Below the pieces are notes generated by a model. It worked only from the letters and a program-made list of their open reading frames with translations. It made no database searches and had not been told where the DNA came from. Below, piece after piece: positions 1 through 8,319 of a DNA stretch of 64,000 nt; positions within the stretch are counted from its first letter, which is position 1; each line of letters opens with the position of its first letter. Origin of the DNA: an uncultured Candidatus Binatia bacterium (GTDB lineage: Bacteria; Desulfobacterota; Binatia; Bin18). The position numbers were made by a program, and so were the translations under genes. The stretch covers positions 3,529,338 through 3,593,337 of the forward strand of contig OY282457.1 of NCBI GenBank assembly GCA_958296235.1. Direction: 5' to 3'.

Positions 1-144
1 CTTCTGCAAGAGGACGCCACGGCCCACGAACAGATTCATATCGGGCTGGCATCGCGGGCCAAGAAGGAGCTGTATCTTCAGGACGAAGAAATGCAGATTC
101 GGTATTTCCACACTGTACTCGAACGCTTTTACGCCGAGGCATAA
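1..144 (+). CDS. C-terminal end of a Rieske ring-hydroxylating oxygenase alpha subunit (partial)
   Basis: The open frame enters from the left edge and ends at TAA 142-144, leaving 47 residues. The stretch HEQIHIGLASRAKK followed by a charged tail with RYFHTVLERFY resembles the last helices of Rieske-type aromatic or amine oxygenase alpha subunits, where a GLxSRxY segment precedes a final HFH-type helix. The Rieske and iron-binding parts lie outside the window, so the assignment rests on this tail and on the neighbouring small protein that often follows such genes. Only 3 bases separate it from the next gene, so the two are probably co-transcribed. Confidence 0.5.
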   Translation, partial: LLQEDATAHEQIHIGLASRAKKELYLQDEEMQIRYFHTVLERFYAEA

Positions 145-147
145 ACC

Positions 148-477
148 GTGAGCGCACCGATACTGCCGGCTGAGTTTGCCGATCTGGTGCCTTTTATCGA
201 CTGGGCGCTGGCCACGGAACAGGAGCGGACCAGCAAGCGCCTGGCCAGCGGCATGGAGGATATCCAGGCCTTCTATGACTGCATGTCTGCTCGGGTGGAA
301 GCCGCTGTGGAATATCTGAACGCATTGCCGCTTGACGCCCTGCCGCCCGAGGCGGAGCGGTTGTTCCAGCTGAGTCTGTCCTTAATGGAAGTGGCCAACG
401 CCGTGGAGATGTTTCAAAATCCGGCCGTAATCAATGGCTTTGATGTCAGACGCTTTGCGCCAGTGGAGGATGTATGA
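148..477 (+). CDS. Small conserved protein linked to a Rieske oxygenase gene
   Basis: This 109-residue, mostly helical, acidic protein has no signal peptide or membrane segment. Its pattern (an LPAEFADL start, an EQERTSKRLASGMEDIQAFYD segment, a LEY/LNALP middle) is of the kind found as a short uncharacterised gene beside Rieske oxygenases. No catalytic residues are obvious, and a role as an accessory or small partner of the upstream oxygenase is inference from position. It starts 3 bases after the upstream stop and overlaps the following VOC gene by ATGA, so translation of the three genes is probably coupled. Confidence 0.6.
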   Translation: MSAPILPAEFADLVPFIDWALATEQERTSKRLASGMEDIQAFYDCMSARVEAAVEYLNALPLDALPPEAERLFQLSLSLMEVANAVEMFQNPAVINGFDVRRFAPVEDV

Positions 478-941
478 AATCCGAGTGCCCGATTCAGTTT
501 CACGGTATCGATCATGTCGTGCTGCAAGTCACGGATGTCGAAAAGACCCTGCATTTCTACACCACGGTCCTGGGCCTGAGCGTCGAGCGGGTCATCGAGG
601 ATATGGGGCTGTACCAGGTGCGGTGCGGTCGTAATCTGATTGACCTGCGGGTCCTGCCGGAAGGGAGCGCGCTGGCGGACAAGGACCAGCGTGGGGTCGA
701 TCATGTCTGCCTGCATATGCACGGTGATTTTGACGCCATTGTCCAGTATCTGAAGGACAACGCCGTGCCGATTACCTTCGGACCCGTCGAGCTGTACGGC
801 GCAACCGGCTATGGCACCTCGGTGTATGTCACCGACCCGAACGGCCATACCCTGGAGCTGAAGGCGGACTATTCCCAATACCCGCTGAAGACGACCGTCA
901 AGGGCGCTATGGCCGGGGTGTCACGCCCGGCCGCCAACTAG
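474..941 (+). CDS. VOC-family (glyoxalase/bleomycin resistance/dioxygenase) protein
   Basis: The 155-residue protein has one vicinal-oxygen-chelate domain: an N-terminal GIDHVVLQVTDVEKTLHFY segment, a central VDHVCLHMHGDFD strand and a C-terminal YVTDPNGHTLELK segment. His 12-13, the mid-chain His in VDHVC and the Glu in TLELK sit where VOC metal ligands normally lie, so metal-dependent chemistry (lyase, isomerase or ring-cleavage type) is likely. The substrate is not evident. The ATG overlaps the previous stop (ATGA), which ties it to the Rieske oxygenase operon and suggests it acts in the same catabolic route. Confidence 0.8.
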   Translation: MKSECPIQFHGIDHVVLQVTDVEKTLHFYTTVLGLSVERVIEDMGLYQVRCGRNLIDLRVLPEGSALADKDQRGVDHVCLHMHGDFDAIVQYLKDNAVPITFGPVELYGATGYGTSVYVTDPNGHTLELKADYSQYPLKTTVKGAMAGVSRPAAN

Positions 942-1183
942 GCCGCCCAGTATCGACATCTAGGCGTACCTGTGGTGTGTTTTGTCTCATGGAGCGTCGA
1001 TTTCTTCGAGAATGCCCGATAAGCGACTTCTAAACCCTACCACATTTTAGGGTCTGAATGACCCGGAACGTGACCAGACGCCTCGCCTTTGGATTGCCGG
1101 TCGGACCTTTGAACTGTAGAAAGAGCACGGAGTCAGGTGGCGACCTGTGGCCCACCGGTCTACGGGTCGTTAGGAGAAAGAGC

Positions 1184-2224
1184 ATGGACTTCTCGTTTTT
1201 TATTATCAACCAGACGCCGGCCGGCTCTTCCATGAAACAGATCTACGACGAGAGCCTGGAGCAGATCGAATGGGGCGACCGGCTCGGCTATGACGCCGTC
1301 TTTTTAGCCGAGCACGCCTTTTATCACCACGGCAAACCGTCCCCGCACGTGCTGCTGGGCAATATCGCGGCGCGGACCAAACGCATTCGCCTGGGTACGG
1401 CGGTCAGCGTCCTGCCGTGGCATAACCCGATTGAGGTCGCCCAGGATTACGCCACCGTCGATCTGCTGTCCGACGGACGGCTGGACTTTGGGGTGGGCCG
1501 CGGCTTGTTCAAAGGCGAGTTCGACGGCTACGGCATCCCCTGGGGAGAGGCCGAGGAGCGCTTTAACGAGAGTCTGGATATTATTCTCAAAGCCTGGACC
1601 GGCGAGCCCTTTTCGTATGAGGGTCAATTTTTCAGCATCCCGGAAGTGACCGTGATGCCCAAACCGCTCCAGGAACCGCATCCCCCCCTGTGGCAGCCCT
1701 GCCTGAGTCCAGCGACCATGGAAAAAGCCTTGCGGCGGGGGATTACGCCCATTCTGGGAGCCTCACTCACTCCCTTGGCCGACCTCAAGCAGCTGTTTGG
1801 GCGGCTTGACGCGGCCATGAAAAAGACGGGTCGGACCGACCTGCCGCGGGTCGGCCACCCCTTCATCTACGTGAGCGATACGACCGAAAAAGCACAGGCA
1901 GAAGCCCGCCAGGGCATGCAGTGGTTTCTGGACGACTTCGCCACGATGTTTACCCTGCCCGAGGGAGAGACCTGGCCGGAGACATATCAGTTCTTCGAGC
2001 CGTGGGCCGAGTATATTCGCTCGTTGAGCTATGACAAAGTGATTGCCGAGGACCTGGTCTGGTTTGGCGACCCCGAGACGATTCGGGCCAGAATCCGCTG
2101 GCTTCGAGACGAGTGCAAGGTCTCACACGTGCTGTTGTTCATGCACTTTGGCGGCCTGGAGCATGAGAAGGTCATGAAGTCGATGGAACTGTTTGCGACC
2201 CAGGTCATGCCCGCGTTCCGATAG
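1184..2224 (+). CDS. LLM-class flavin-dependent oxidoreductase (luciferase-like monooxygenase)
   Basis: The product is 346 residues with the luciferase-like TIM-barrel signatures: an LGYDAVFLAEHAF segment near residue 35, a RIRLGTAVSVLPWHNPIEVA strand-helix, then DLLSDGRLDFGVGRG and the PKPLQEPHPPLW segment typical of this family. Such enzymes use FMN or F420 to oxidise small organics or perform hydride transfers. I chose ATG 1184 because a TAGGAGAAAG ribosome-binding site sits 4 bases upstream. The frame stays open back to 1058, but the added 42 residues look non-homologous. A 240-base gap separates it from the VOC gene, so it is probably transcribed independently. Confidence 0.85.
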   Translation: MDFSFFIINQTPAGSSMKQIYDESLEQIEWGDRLGYDAVFLAEHAFYHHGKPSPHVLLGNIAARTKRIRLGTAVSVLPWHNPIEVAQDYATVDLLSDGRLDFGVGRGLFKGEFDGYGIPWGEAEERFNESLDIILKAWTGEPFSYEGQFFSIPEVTVMPKPLQEPHPPLWQPCLSPATMEKALRRGITPILGASLTPLADLKQLFGRLDAAMKKTGRTDLPRVGHPFIYVSDTTEKAQAEARQGMQWFLDDFATMFTLPEGETWPETYQFFEPWAEYIRSLSYDKVIAEDLVWFGDPETIRARIRWLRDECKVSHVLLFMHFGGLEHEKVMKSMELFATQVMPAFR

Positions 2225-2370
2225 CAATACTTGTTGTGGAACAGTTACCCTCAAGCCTACTGTCATTGAGGAAGAATCCTGACACAGAAATGTGTCAGTA
2301 ACACAGGTTTTATGGTACAGAGGTAAAAATAGAATGGATGAGACCTGAAGCTTCAAGTAGGAGAAAGTCG

Positions 2371-2754
2371 ATGAGTACGCAGCTTGTAGAGAGACACGAA
2401 TCAGCCTGTCAGTGGATCACGAAGCCACTCCTGGAAGAAGTTCTCTATAAAGAGGCTCTAATAATTTGCAAACCACTGATAATCAATCAAAGTATAAGCA
2501 CCCTCCTGGCAAATGTTGTGTTAGAGTCTTTATCTCTCCGGCAGGACGAATGGCGGTCTCGGGGAATTGATCCGAATCAGGTTAGTGCCAGCGCTCTTAA
2601 TACGGCCATCCGGCCTAGTCTGACAGCCCTTCTTGCTTGGGCTAAGGAGAAGGCGGAAGTCGAAAGCCGGGAGTATATTATGCTCATTGATGTCCTGGAA
2701 GCGATTACCGAACGATGGTGTAGGATTTTCCCCTTTTGTGCAGAACGCAAATGA
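2371..2754 (+). CDS. Orphan 127-residue helical protein, function unknown
   Basis: I do not recognise this protein. It is strongly helical, with a long central helix (roughly residues 70-95) followed by SREYIMLIDVLEAI, a layout loosely recalling the helix-strand-helix of a histone fold. That likeness is weak and offered only as a hypothesis. ATG 2371 is preceded by AGTAGGAGAAAG, and the upstream in-frame ATG at 2338 lacks such a site. Codon use is AT-richer than the neighbours. It overlaps the next gene by ATGA, so the two form a coupled two-gene unit. Confidence 0.5.
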   Translation: MSTQLVERHESACQWITKPLLEEVLYKEALIICKPLIINQSISTLLANVVLESLSLRQDEWRSRGIDPNQVSASALNTAIRPSLTALLAWAKEKAEVESREYIMLIDVLEAITERWCRIFPFCAERK

Positions 2755-3134
2755 CCCCAAATGGACAAGAAACCAGAGACCGTCAGCCGCGTCAGCTCAA
2801 AGCTATAGACGCAGTAATCGAATTTACGAAACACCAAACGACCTTTGCTGCAATCCTCGTTGGCTTAAGCATCACTCTCAACAAGGACCTCATTCCTGCA
2901 ACGGCAGGGCAAAGTCTCAAATACCTCTCCTGCTCATGGTATGTCCTGTTGATGTCCATCACATCAGGCTTTATCACGCTGGGCGCTATCGTGAGTCATT
3001 TGAGAAGAGATGACAAAGAAAAGCTAGACCCTTATACCCTACTGATTCGGCTTCCTATTATTTTTCAAATTGCCTTTCTGGCGATAGGGATAGCCCTCTT
3101 AATAGCAGCAGTATCGCCGCACATGGGCCAGTAA
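2751..3134 (+). CDS. Orphan small membrane protein with three predicted transmembrane segments
   Basis: The 127-residue protein has three hydrophobic stretches: one after TFAAILVG (about residues 30-50), one at YVLLMSITSGFITLGAIV, and a C-terminal one around IIFQIAFLAIGIALLIAAV. A charged loop with RRDDKEKL lies between the last two. No family is recognised. The start overlaps the upstream stop (ATGA at 2751), indicating translational coupling to the helical protein. A small soluble plus small membrane protein pair can be a toxin-immunity or regulator-effector unit, but nothing here proves that. The gene ends 100 bases before a convergent amidohydrolase. Confidence 0.5.
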   Translation: MTPNGQETRDRQPRQLKAIDAVIEFTKHQTTFAAILVGLSITLNKDLIPATAGQSLKYLSCSWYVLLMSITSGFITLGAIVSHLRRDDKEKLDPYTLLIRLPIIFQIAFLAIGIALLIAAVSPHMGQ

Positions 3135-3232
3135 GATTCCTGATTTGCCACATTATCAGATAGTGCCAGGGCCGGGGGAGAATCAAAGGATTTTTTGTAA
3201 CAGGACCCGTCACTTGCTCAATCATTATACAC

Positions 3233-4372
3233 TCACGCCAGGTTATACAGCCGGGCCACGTTGTCCCCGAGCACACACTGTTGGGCGGCTAGAGATAAGG
3301 ACGCAATGGCTTCTTTTGTCTCGCCCAGCGCGTCAAGGCTGCCGTCCCAGTGCGGAAAGTCCGAGGCCCACAGAAAGCGCTCGGCACCATAGCGTTGTGC
3401 CATATAGGCGATCGTGGTTTCATCCGGGTCAAACGAAATCCAGCACTGCCGGGCGAAGTACTCACTCGGCAGATGCTTGAGGCCGGTCTTATAGCCGATT
3501 TTCTTGTACTTGGAGTCCCAGCGGTCCAGGGCGTGCGGAATCCAGCCGGCACCGACCTCCAGGAGATTCACTTTCAGGCTGGGAAAACGATCAAAGACTG
3601 CCCCCTGAAAGAGCGCGGCAAAGGCCGCCTGAACGTCAGCCACGAGCGGCAGACACTGGAAATACACAAAGGATGAATCCATGAAGTCGGTATTTTCCTG
3701 GGCAATCCACTGATGACCGAGAAAGTCTTCGTGGACCGCGGTGTGGAAACCGATGGACAAATCATACTCCTGCAACACGGCCCATAACGGATCGTAGGCC
3801 TGGTCCCAAAAGGCACGCTTGTTGGCCGGAGCAGCGCACACGAATACGCCTTTATGCCCGAGCTTTGCCACCCGCTGCACTTCCTTGATGGCCGCATCAA
3901 TGTCCAGCAGGACGATGTGAGCGACCGGGATGAGTCGGCTCGGGTCAGCGGAACAGAAATCAAGAATCCAGTTGTTGTAGGCGCGACAGTAGGCTGACGA
4001 GATCTCGACATCGGTAATGCCGGGCTCCCAGATGAGGCCGAGGGTGGGAAAGAGCACCGAGATATCGATGCCGTCCGTATCCATGCGTTGCAGACGCGCT
4101 CGCGCATCGTAGGCCCCCGGTGGGCCGTCATGGTAGCCAAAACGGCCCGGCTCAAAAATTGCCCGCAGGGGTTGTCCGATGCCGGCCGCGGTTGGGCCTA
4201 TACCGCGGGTAATGGGCAGCGGTTTATTCTCGACCACGAGATATTCAACGCCATCACTGCCGGTGTCCATCCGAATGGCGCGATCTTTGAACTTGGCCTC
4301 CAGATAGTTCTGCCACAGCCCAACAGGTTCCAGTATGTGTCCGTCCGCATCAATGATTTTTCCGTGCAGCAT
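3233..4372 (-). CDS. Metal-dependent amidohydrolase, amidohydrolase-2 type
   Basis: The 379-residue protein has the amidohydrolase-2 layout: IDADGHILEP at the N-terminus (the DxH metal motif), a conserved RLQRMDTDGIDISVLFP segment, GFHTAVH in the middle, and WASDFPHWDG near residue 340 supplying the late aspartate. Family members are TIM-barrel hydrolases or decarboxylases such as ACMSD-like enzymes, so a carboxylate or cyclic substrate is plausible but not determined. ATG 4372 is chosen for its AAGGAGGGGAT site; the frame runs open to 4486 without homology. It is divergent from the tungstate operon and one of three such paralogs in the window. Confidence 0.85.
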   Translation of the reverse strand: MLHGKIIDADGHILEPVGLWQNYLEAKFKDRAIRMDTGSDGVEYLVVENKPLPITRGIGPTAAGIGQPLRAIFEPGRFGYHDGPPGAYDARARLQRMDTDGIDISVLFPTLGLIWEPGITDVEISSAYCRAYNNWILDFCSADPSRLIPVAHIVLLDIDAAIKEVQRVAKLGHKGVFVCAAPANKRAFWDQAYDPLWAVLQEYDLSIGFHTAVHEDFLGHQWIAQENTDFMDSSFVYFQCLPLVADVQAAFAALFQGAVFDRFPSLKVNLLEVGAGWIPHALDRWDSKYKKIGYKTGLKHLPSEYFARQCWISFDPDETTIAYMAQRYGAERFLWASDFPHWDGSLDALGETKEAIASLSLAAQQCVLGDNVARLYNLA

Positions 4373-4493
4373 ATCCCCTCCTTGCCCCTCGCGTGTAGCG
4401 TATTTTTGCGGGTTGCGCACCAGCCCGGCTGTCGGGCGGAACGGGCTCGCGGCCTGATTGGAGCGGCAAAGAGTGCGCGCGTACAATCCATAT

Positions 4494-4523
4494 TTGACAT
4501 AATATGTTTGAATAAGTAATAAT
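4494..4523 (+). promoter_or_regulatory. Predicted sigma70-type promoter of the tungstate operon
   Basis: A perfect TTGACA (4494-4499) is followed after 18 bases by AATAAT (4518-4523), a 5 of 6 match to the -10 box. It lies in a locally AT-rich stretch 28 bases before the ATG of the HTH-PBP regulator. The spacing and position fit a housekeeping promoter for the regulator-tupBCA unit. No clear inverted repeat for an operator was found around it. Confidence 0.5.
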
Positions 4524-4550
4524 TCATCAGTTTTTTCTCAGAGAAAGATC

Positions 4551-5468
4551 ATGCCTGAAACCCTGCTCAGCACGCGCGAAGTAGCCGCGTATCTGCATAT
4601 CAACGAAAAGCAGGTCTACCGTTTAATCCGAAACGGAACGATTCCGTGTACGCGCGTCACCGGCAAATGGCTGTTTCCACAGAGCCTGGTGGAGGATTGG
4701 GTGAAACGGAGCGTTCAGGCGCGCGAGCCAGAGGGCGCGTCGTCACAAACGGGGCAGTTTGAACCTGAACGGGGGCTCCTAATCGCGGGCAGCAACGACC
4801 TCTTGCTCGATGCCTTGATTGACCTGGCCGGCCGGCGTTTCCCCGAACACCTTTTTTATACGACCAACCTGGGCAGTTTTGGTGGTCTGGAAGCCCTCAA
4901 GCAGGCGCAGACCCATGTGGCTCTGGCCCATCTGCTGGACCCCGAGACCGGCGAATACAATGCGCCGTTTGTGTCACACGCCGGACAGCCTGACCTGGTG
5001 GCCGTGACCCTCTGGCGGCGGCGGCTCGGATTGATTGCCCGGCCCGGCCGTCGGCCCATACGCTCGCTGGCCGAACTGCCGCGTAAGAAGAAACGCCTGG
5101 TGAACCGCCAGGCCGGGTCCGGGGTGCGCTGGTTCCTCGATCAGCAGCTCCGGCAGGCCCGGATCAAGCCGGAACAGATCGCGGGCTATGACGTCGAAGC
5201 CCGGACGCACTGGGAGGTTGGCTTATCTGTGCTCCAGGGGCGGGCGGATGCCGGGCTGGCCGTCCAGTCGGTGGCCGAGCTTTTGGGTCTCTCATTTACC
5301 GACATGGTTGAGGAGCGTTTCGATTTGCTCGTCTCCAAAGCGCTGTATTTTGCCAAGCCGGTCCAAGCCCTGCTGGACGTCGTTACCTCACCCGAATTAA
5401 AAGAACGCGCAGCCTCACTCGGGGGGTATGAGGTCCGTGAGGCCGGCAAAGTCGCGTTCGTCATATAG
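4551..5468 (+). CDS. HTH-type regulator fused to a periplasmic-binding-protein-like domain, tungstate/molybdate locus
   Basis: Residues 1-55 form an excisionase/MerR-like helix-turn-helix (STREVAAYLHINEKQVYRLI followed by a GKWLF wing). Residues from about 70 form a PBP-like domain with GSNDLLLDAL, LGSFGGLEAL, VNRQAGSGVRWFLD and a GLAVQSVAELLGL strand, as in oxyanion-sensing one-component regulators. The gene directly precedes tupBCA, so it most likely senses tungstate or molybdate and controls the transporter; this is inference from fusion and context. The stop is 7 bases before the permease ATG, consistent with one operon driven by the promoter at 4494-4523. Confidence 0.8.
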   Translation: MPETLLSTREVAAYLHINEKQVYRLIRNGTIPCTRVTGKWLFPQSLVEDWVKRSVQAREPEGASSQTGQFEPERGLLIAGSNDLLLDALIDLAGRRFPEHLFYTTNLGSFGGLEALKQAQTHVALAHLLDPETGEYNAPFVSHAGQPDLVAVTLWRRRLGLIARPGRRPIRSLAELPRKKKRLVNRQAGSGVRWFLDQQLRQARIKPEQIAGYDVEARTHWEVGLSVLQGRADAGLAVQSVAELLGLSFTDMVEERFDLLVSKALYFAKPVQALLDVVTSPELKERAASLGGYEVREAGKVAFVI

Positions 5469-5475
5469 CGCTATC

Positions 5476-6183
5476 ATGCAGGATTTTGGACAGGCGTTTG
5501 CCTTGGCCTTGCAACTCATTGTTTCTGCCGATCCAGCGCTGAGTGAGATTATATTCCTTTCTCTGAGCGTGAGTCTCAGCGCTGTCGCCATCGCCAGCGT
5601 GATTGGTCTCGGCATCGGAGCCACAGTCGGCATTGTGCGTTTCCCAGGGCGGGGCGCGCTCATTGTCTTCTTAAACGCTCTGATGGGGTTGCCCCCAGTC
5701 GTGGTTGGCCTGCTGGTCTATATGGCGCTGTCGCACGCGGGGCCGCTCGGCTGGCTCCACCTTTTGTACACGCCGACGGCCATGATTATTGCCCAGACCG
5801 TTCTGGTCACGCCCATTATCGCCAGTCTGTCACGCCAGGTGATAGAGGACTTCCACAGCGAATACCGAGAGCAATTCGTATCGCTGGGCGTTCCGCTCAA
5901 GACGGCCGTTGCCGCCCTGGTGTGGGACGCTCGGTACAGTTTGCTGACTGTGGCCCTGGCCGGCCTCGGGCGGGCTGTTGCGGAAGTGGGCGCGGTGATT
6001 ATTGTCGGGGGAAATATCAAACACGTCACGCGGGTGATGACCACCGCCATTGCGCTGGAAACCTCGAAAGGGGACTTGGCTCTGGCCCTGGCCCTGGGTC
6101 TGATTCTCATCCTGATTGCGCTGAGCGTCAATGCCACTGTGTCGCTCCTGCGCCTGAGCGCATCCAGTAGAGCCTATGTCTAA
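5476..6183 (+). CDS. tupB: Tungstate ABC transporter, permease subunit
   Basis: This 235-residue integral membrane protein has about five hydrophobic segments and the ABC permease loop around DARYSLLTVALAGLGRAVAEVGAVIIVGG, where the EAA-like helix contacts the ATPase. GNIKHVTRVMTTAIALETSKGD is characteristic of TupB/ModB-like permeases. The start at ATG 5476 follows the regulator stop closely; an earlier in-frame start would overlap the regulator without family homology. It would form the inner-membrane channel for tungstate with TupC and TupA. Its 3-prime end overlaps the tupC start by 8 bases. Confidence 0.85.
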   Translation: MQDFGQAFALALQLIVSADPALSEIIFLSLSVSLSAVAIASVIGLGIGATVGIVRFPGRGALIVFLNALMGLPPVVVGLLVYMALSHAGPLGWLHLLYTPTAMIIAQTVLVTPIIASLSRQVIEDFHSEYREQFVSLGVPLKTAVAALVWDARYSLLTVALAGLGRAVAEVGAVIIVGGNIKHVTRVMTTAIALETSKGDLALALALGLILILIALSVNATVSLLRLSASSRAYV

Positions 6184-6949
6184 CGCCGGAGCGACTCTGC
6201 AACGAGAGCGCGTAGCGACCAGTGCCGTTCAGTCCTTGTTCCCCCTCAAGGTGCGTCGGCTCGTGTACAGCGTGGGCAAACAACGGCTCATTGATGGTAT
6301 CGATCTGACCATTGAGCAGGACAGACGCACGATCATCATGGGTCCGAACGGAGCCGGCAAGAGTCTGCTGTTGCGCCTTCTGCATGGCCTCCTGACCCCA
6401 ACCGCCGGGGAGGTCTGCTGGGGGGAAACCCCACGGATAGACCAGGCTCGGCAGCGCCAGGCGCTCGTGTTCCAGCGCCCGGTTTTACTGCGGCGGTCTG
6501 TGAGAGCCAATCTGCGCTTCGCGCTCAAGCTGCGCCAGTACACACGAGCCGAAAGAGAAGAGCGCCTGCGGCACATCCTGGAACTTGCCAGCCTCTCCTC
6601 CCTCGCGGACCGCCCGGCCCGGGTCCTTTCTCAAGGTGAGCAACAACGGGTCGCCCTGGCGCGCGCCCTGGTTCTTGAGCCGGAGGTGTTATTGCTCGAC
6701 GAACCGACCGTCAGTCTGGACCCGGTTTCCGTTGCCGCGATTGAAGATCTGCTGCTCGCCGCGCACAGGCGGGGGACGAAAATCATACTGGTGACCCACG
6801 ATATGGGTCAGGCCCGCCGTCTCGGCGACGAAGTTGTTTTGCTTGAGCGGGGACGGGTTGTTGAACATTCTCCTGCTCTCCAGTTTTTTCAGCAGTCCAA
6901 CGACCCGGCTGCCGGGTCGTTGTGTAAAGGAAGAAAATTCGTATGCTGA
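6176..6949 (+). CDS. tupC: Tungstate ABC transporter, ATP-binding subunit
   Basis: The product is 257 residues with all ABC motifs: Walker A GPNGAGKSLL (near residue 56), Q-loop LVFQRPVLL, signature LSQGEQQRVALARAL, Walker B VLLLDEPTVSLDP and the H-loop VTHDM. The VFQRPVLLRRSVRANL segment is typical of the TupC/phosphate-like branch. About 20 N-terminal residues precede the conserved core. It starts inside the end of tupB and overlaps tupA by 7 bases, so the three subunits are translationally coupled. It supplies ATP hydrolysis for tungstate import. Confidence 0.88.
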   Translation: MSNAGATLQRERVATSAVQSLFPLKVRRLVYSVGKQRLIDGIDLTIEQDRRTIIMGPNGAGKSLLLRLLHGLLTPTAGEVCWGETPRIDQARQRQALVFQRPVLLRRSVRANLRFALKLRQYTRAEREERLRHILELASLSSLADRPARVLSQGEQQRVALARALVLEPEVLLLDEPTVSLDPVSVAAIEDLLLAAHRRGTKIILVTHDMGQARRLGDEVVLLERGRVVEHSPALQFFQQSNDPAAGSLCKGRKFVC

Positions 6950-7782
6950 CAGCTCGATTGCGGCGTGCGTGGGTTGTCCTCGGCTTGACGCTGTGGCTAT
7001 CCTTCAGCGGGACAGGACAGGCCGAGGAGCGTTTTATTATTCTCCAGTCAACGACCTCGACCCAGAATTCCGGCTTGTTTGATGCCATCCTGCCCCGTTT
7101 TCAAACGAAGACGGGAATCGAAGTGCGCGTGGTCGCGGTCGGGACGGGGCAGGCGCTCAAGAACGCCCGTAACGGCGATGGCGACGTGCTGCTGGTCCAT
7201 GCCAAACCTGAGGAAGAAGCCTTTGTCGCTGAGGGGTGGGGAGTGAAACGCTATGACGTCATGTCCAACGATTTTGTGATTATCGGACCGGCGAACGATC
7301 CGGCAGACATTGCTGGTCTGCCGCGGGCCGGAGCCGCGCTCAGAAAAATTTCCCAAACCCAGGCCGCATTTGTCTCGCGCGGGGATGAAAGCGGCACGCA
7401 TAAAAAAGAGCGGGCGTTATGGAAAGTCGCCGCGGTTGACCCGCTGGAGACCGGCGCGACGTGGTATCGAGAGGCCGGTGCCGGCATGGGGGCAACCCTG
7501 AACACCGCGGTCGGGATGCGAGCCTACACGCTGACCGATCGCGGCACCTGGTTGAGTTTTCGGAACAAGGGCGACTACACTATTCTGGTGGAAGGGGACT
7601 CGCAGCTTTTCAATCAATACGGGGCGATTCTGGTGAATCCGGCCAAACACCCGCATGTGAAAGCTGGCCTGGGCCAGCAGTTCATTGACTGGCTGGTCGG
7701 GCCGGAAGGCCAAAGCCTGATTGCCGGCTATGCCATCGCCGGCCAGCCGCTCTTTTTTCCCAACGCTCCAGGAGGAGAGTAA
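6943..7782 (+). CDS. tupA: Tungstate-binding periplasmic protein
   Basis: The 279-residue protein begins with a Sec signal peptide (positive start, hydrophobic core ending near GQAEE at residues 25-29). The mature N-terminus carries LQSTTSTQNSGLF, the TTST motif that binds the oxyanion in TupA proteins; SRGDESGTHKKE and VEGDSQLFNQYG are further family segments. It captures tungstate in the periplasm and delivers it to TupB/TupC. The presence of a dedicated tungstate importer implies tungsten or molybdenum enzymes elsewhere in the genome. Confidence 0.88.
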   Translation: MLTARLRRAWVVLGLTLWLSFSGTGQAEERFIILQSTTSTQNSGLFDAILPRFQTKTGIEVRVVAVGTGQALKNARNGDGDVLLVHAKPEEEAFVAEGWGVKRYDVMSNDFVIIGPANDPADIAGLPRAGAALRKISQTQAAFVSRGDESGTHKKERALWKVAAVDPLETGATWYREAGAGMGATLNTAVGMRAYTLTDRGTWLSFRNKGDYTILVEGDSQLFNQYGAILVNPAKHPHVKAGLGQQFIDWLVGPEGQSLIAGYAIAGQPLFFPNAPGGE

Positions 7783-7797
7783 GCCGGAGGGGGAGAT

Positions 7798-8202
7798 ATG
7801 GTCACAGGAAGCTGTCACTGCCAGACGGTTCGATTTGAAATCACCGAGGAGATGCGCGGTTTTATGCACTGCCATTGCCATACGTGTCGCAAGATCAATG
7901 GCACGGTATATGGGTCGAGTGCGCTGGTGACAACGGCGGGCTTCCGCATTGTTGCCGGCCAGGACGCGCTGACCGCCTATGAGTCGTCGCCCGGAAAAAA
8001 GCGCTGTTTCTGTTCTCGATGCGGCTCGCATGTGTATGCGTATTTTGACCGTGATCCTCAGACAATACTCCTCCGTATTGGAACCCTGGACGCTGATCCG
8101 GGAGTACGCCCCAAGGGCCATATCTGGATGAGTCATAAAGCGCCCTGGTATGAGGTCCGGGATGACCTGCCCCGCTTTGACGAGGGTCCTGACAAACGCT
8201 GA
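7798..8202 (+). CDS. GFA-family zinc protein (CENP-V/formaldehyde-activating-like)
   Basis: The 134-residue protein has the cysteine pattern of the GFA fold: GSCHCQTVRF, HCHCHTCRK and CFCSRCGSHVY, which bind zinc. Homologs are annotated as glutathione-dependent formaldehyde-activating enzymes, but most are of unknown activity. It starts 15 bases after tupA with GGAGGGGGAG as ribosome-binding site, so it may be expressed with the transporter. A second paralog follows at 8320. Confidence 0.8.
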   Translation: MVTGSCHCQTVRFEITEEMRGFMHCHCHTCRKINGTVYGSSALVTTAGFRIVAGQDALTAYESSPGKKRCFCSRCGSHVYAYFDRDPQTILLRIGTLDADPGVRPKGHIWMSHKAPWYEVRDDLPRFDEGPDKR

Positions 8203-8319
8203 TCCTGTACGGTCTTGCCGCTCACTGCTGGACTGGCCGCCTTCCACCCCTTCATCCCGCATAATCCGAATGATATAGGCAAGGGAGTTATCAAAAACAG
8301 GCAAAAACAGGAGGTGCGT

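Noticed and set aside
1058..1183. Extended N-terminus of the LLM oxidoreductase from ATG 1058
   Set aside because: The extra 42 residues lack homology, and a good ribosome-binding site precedes ATG 1184.
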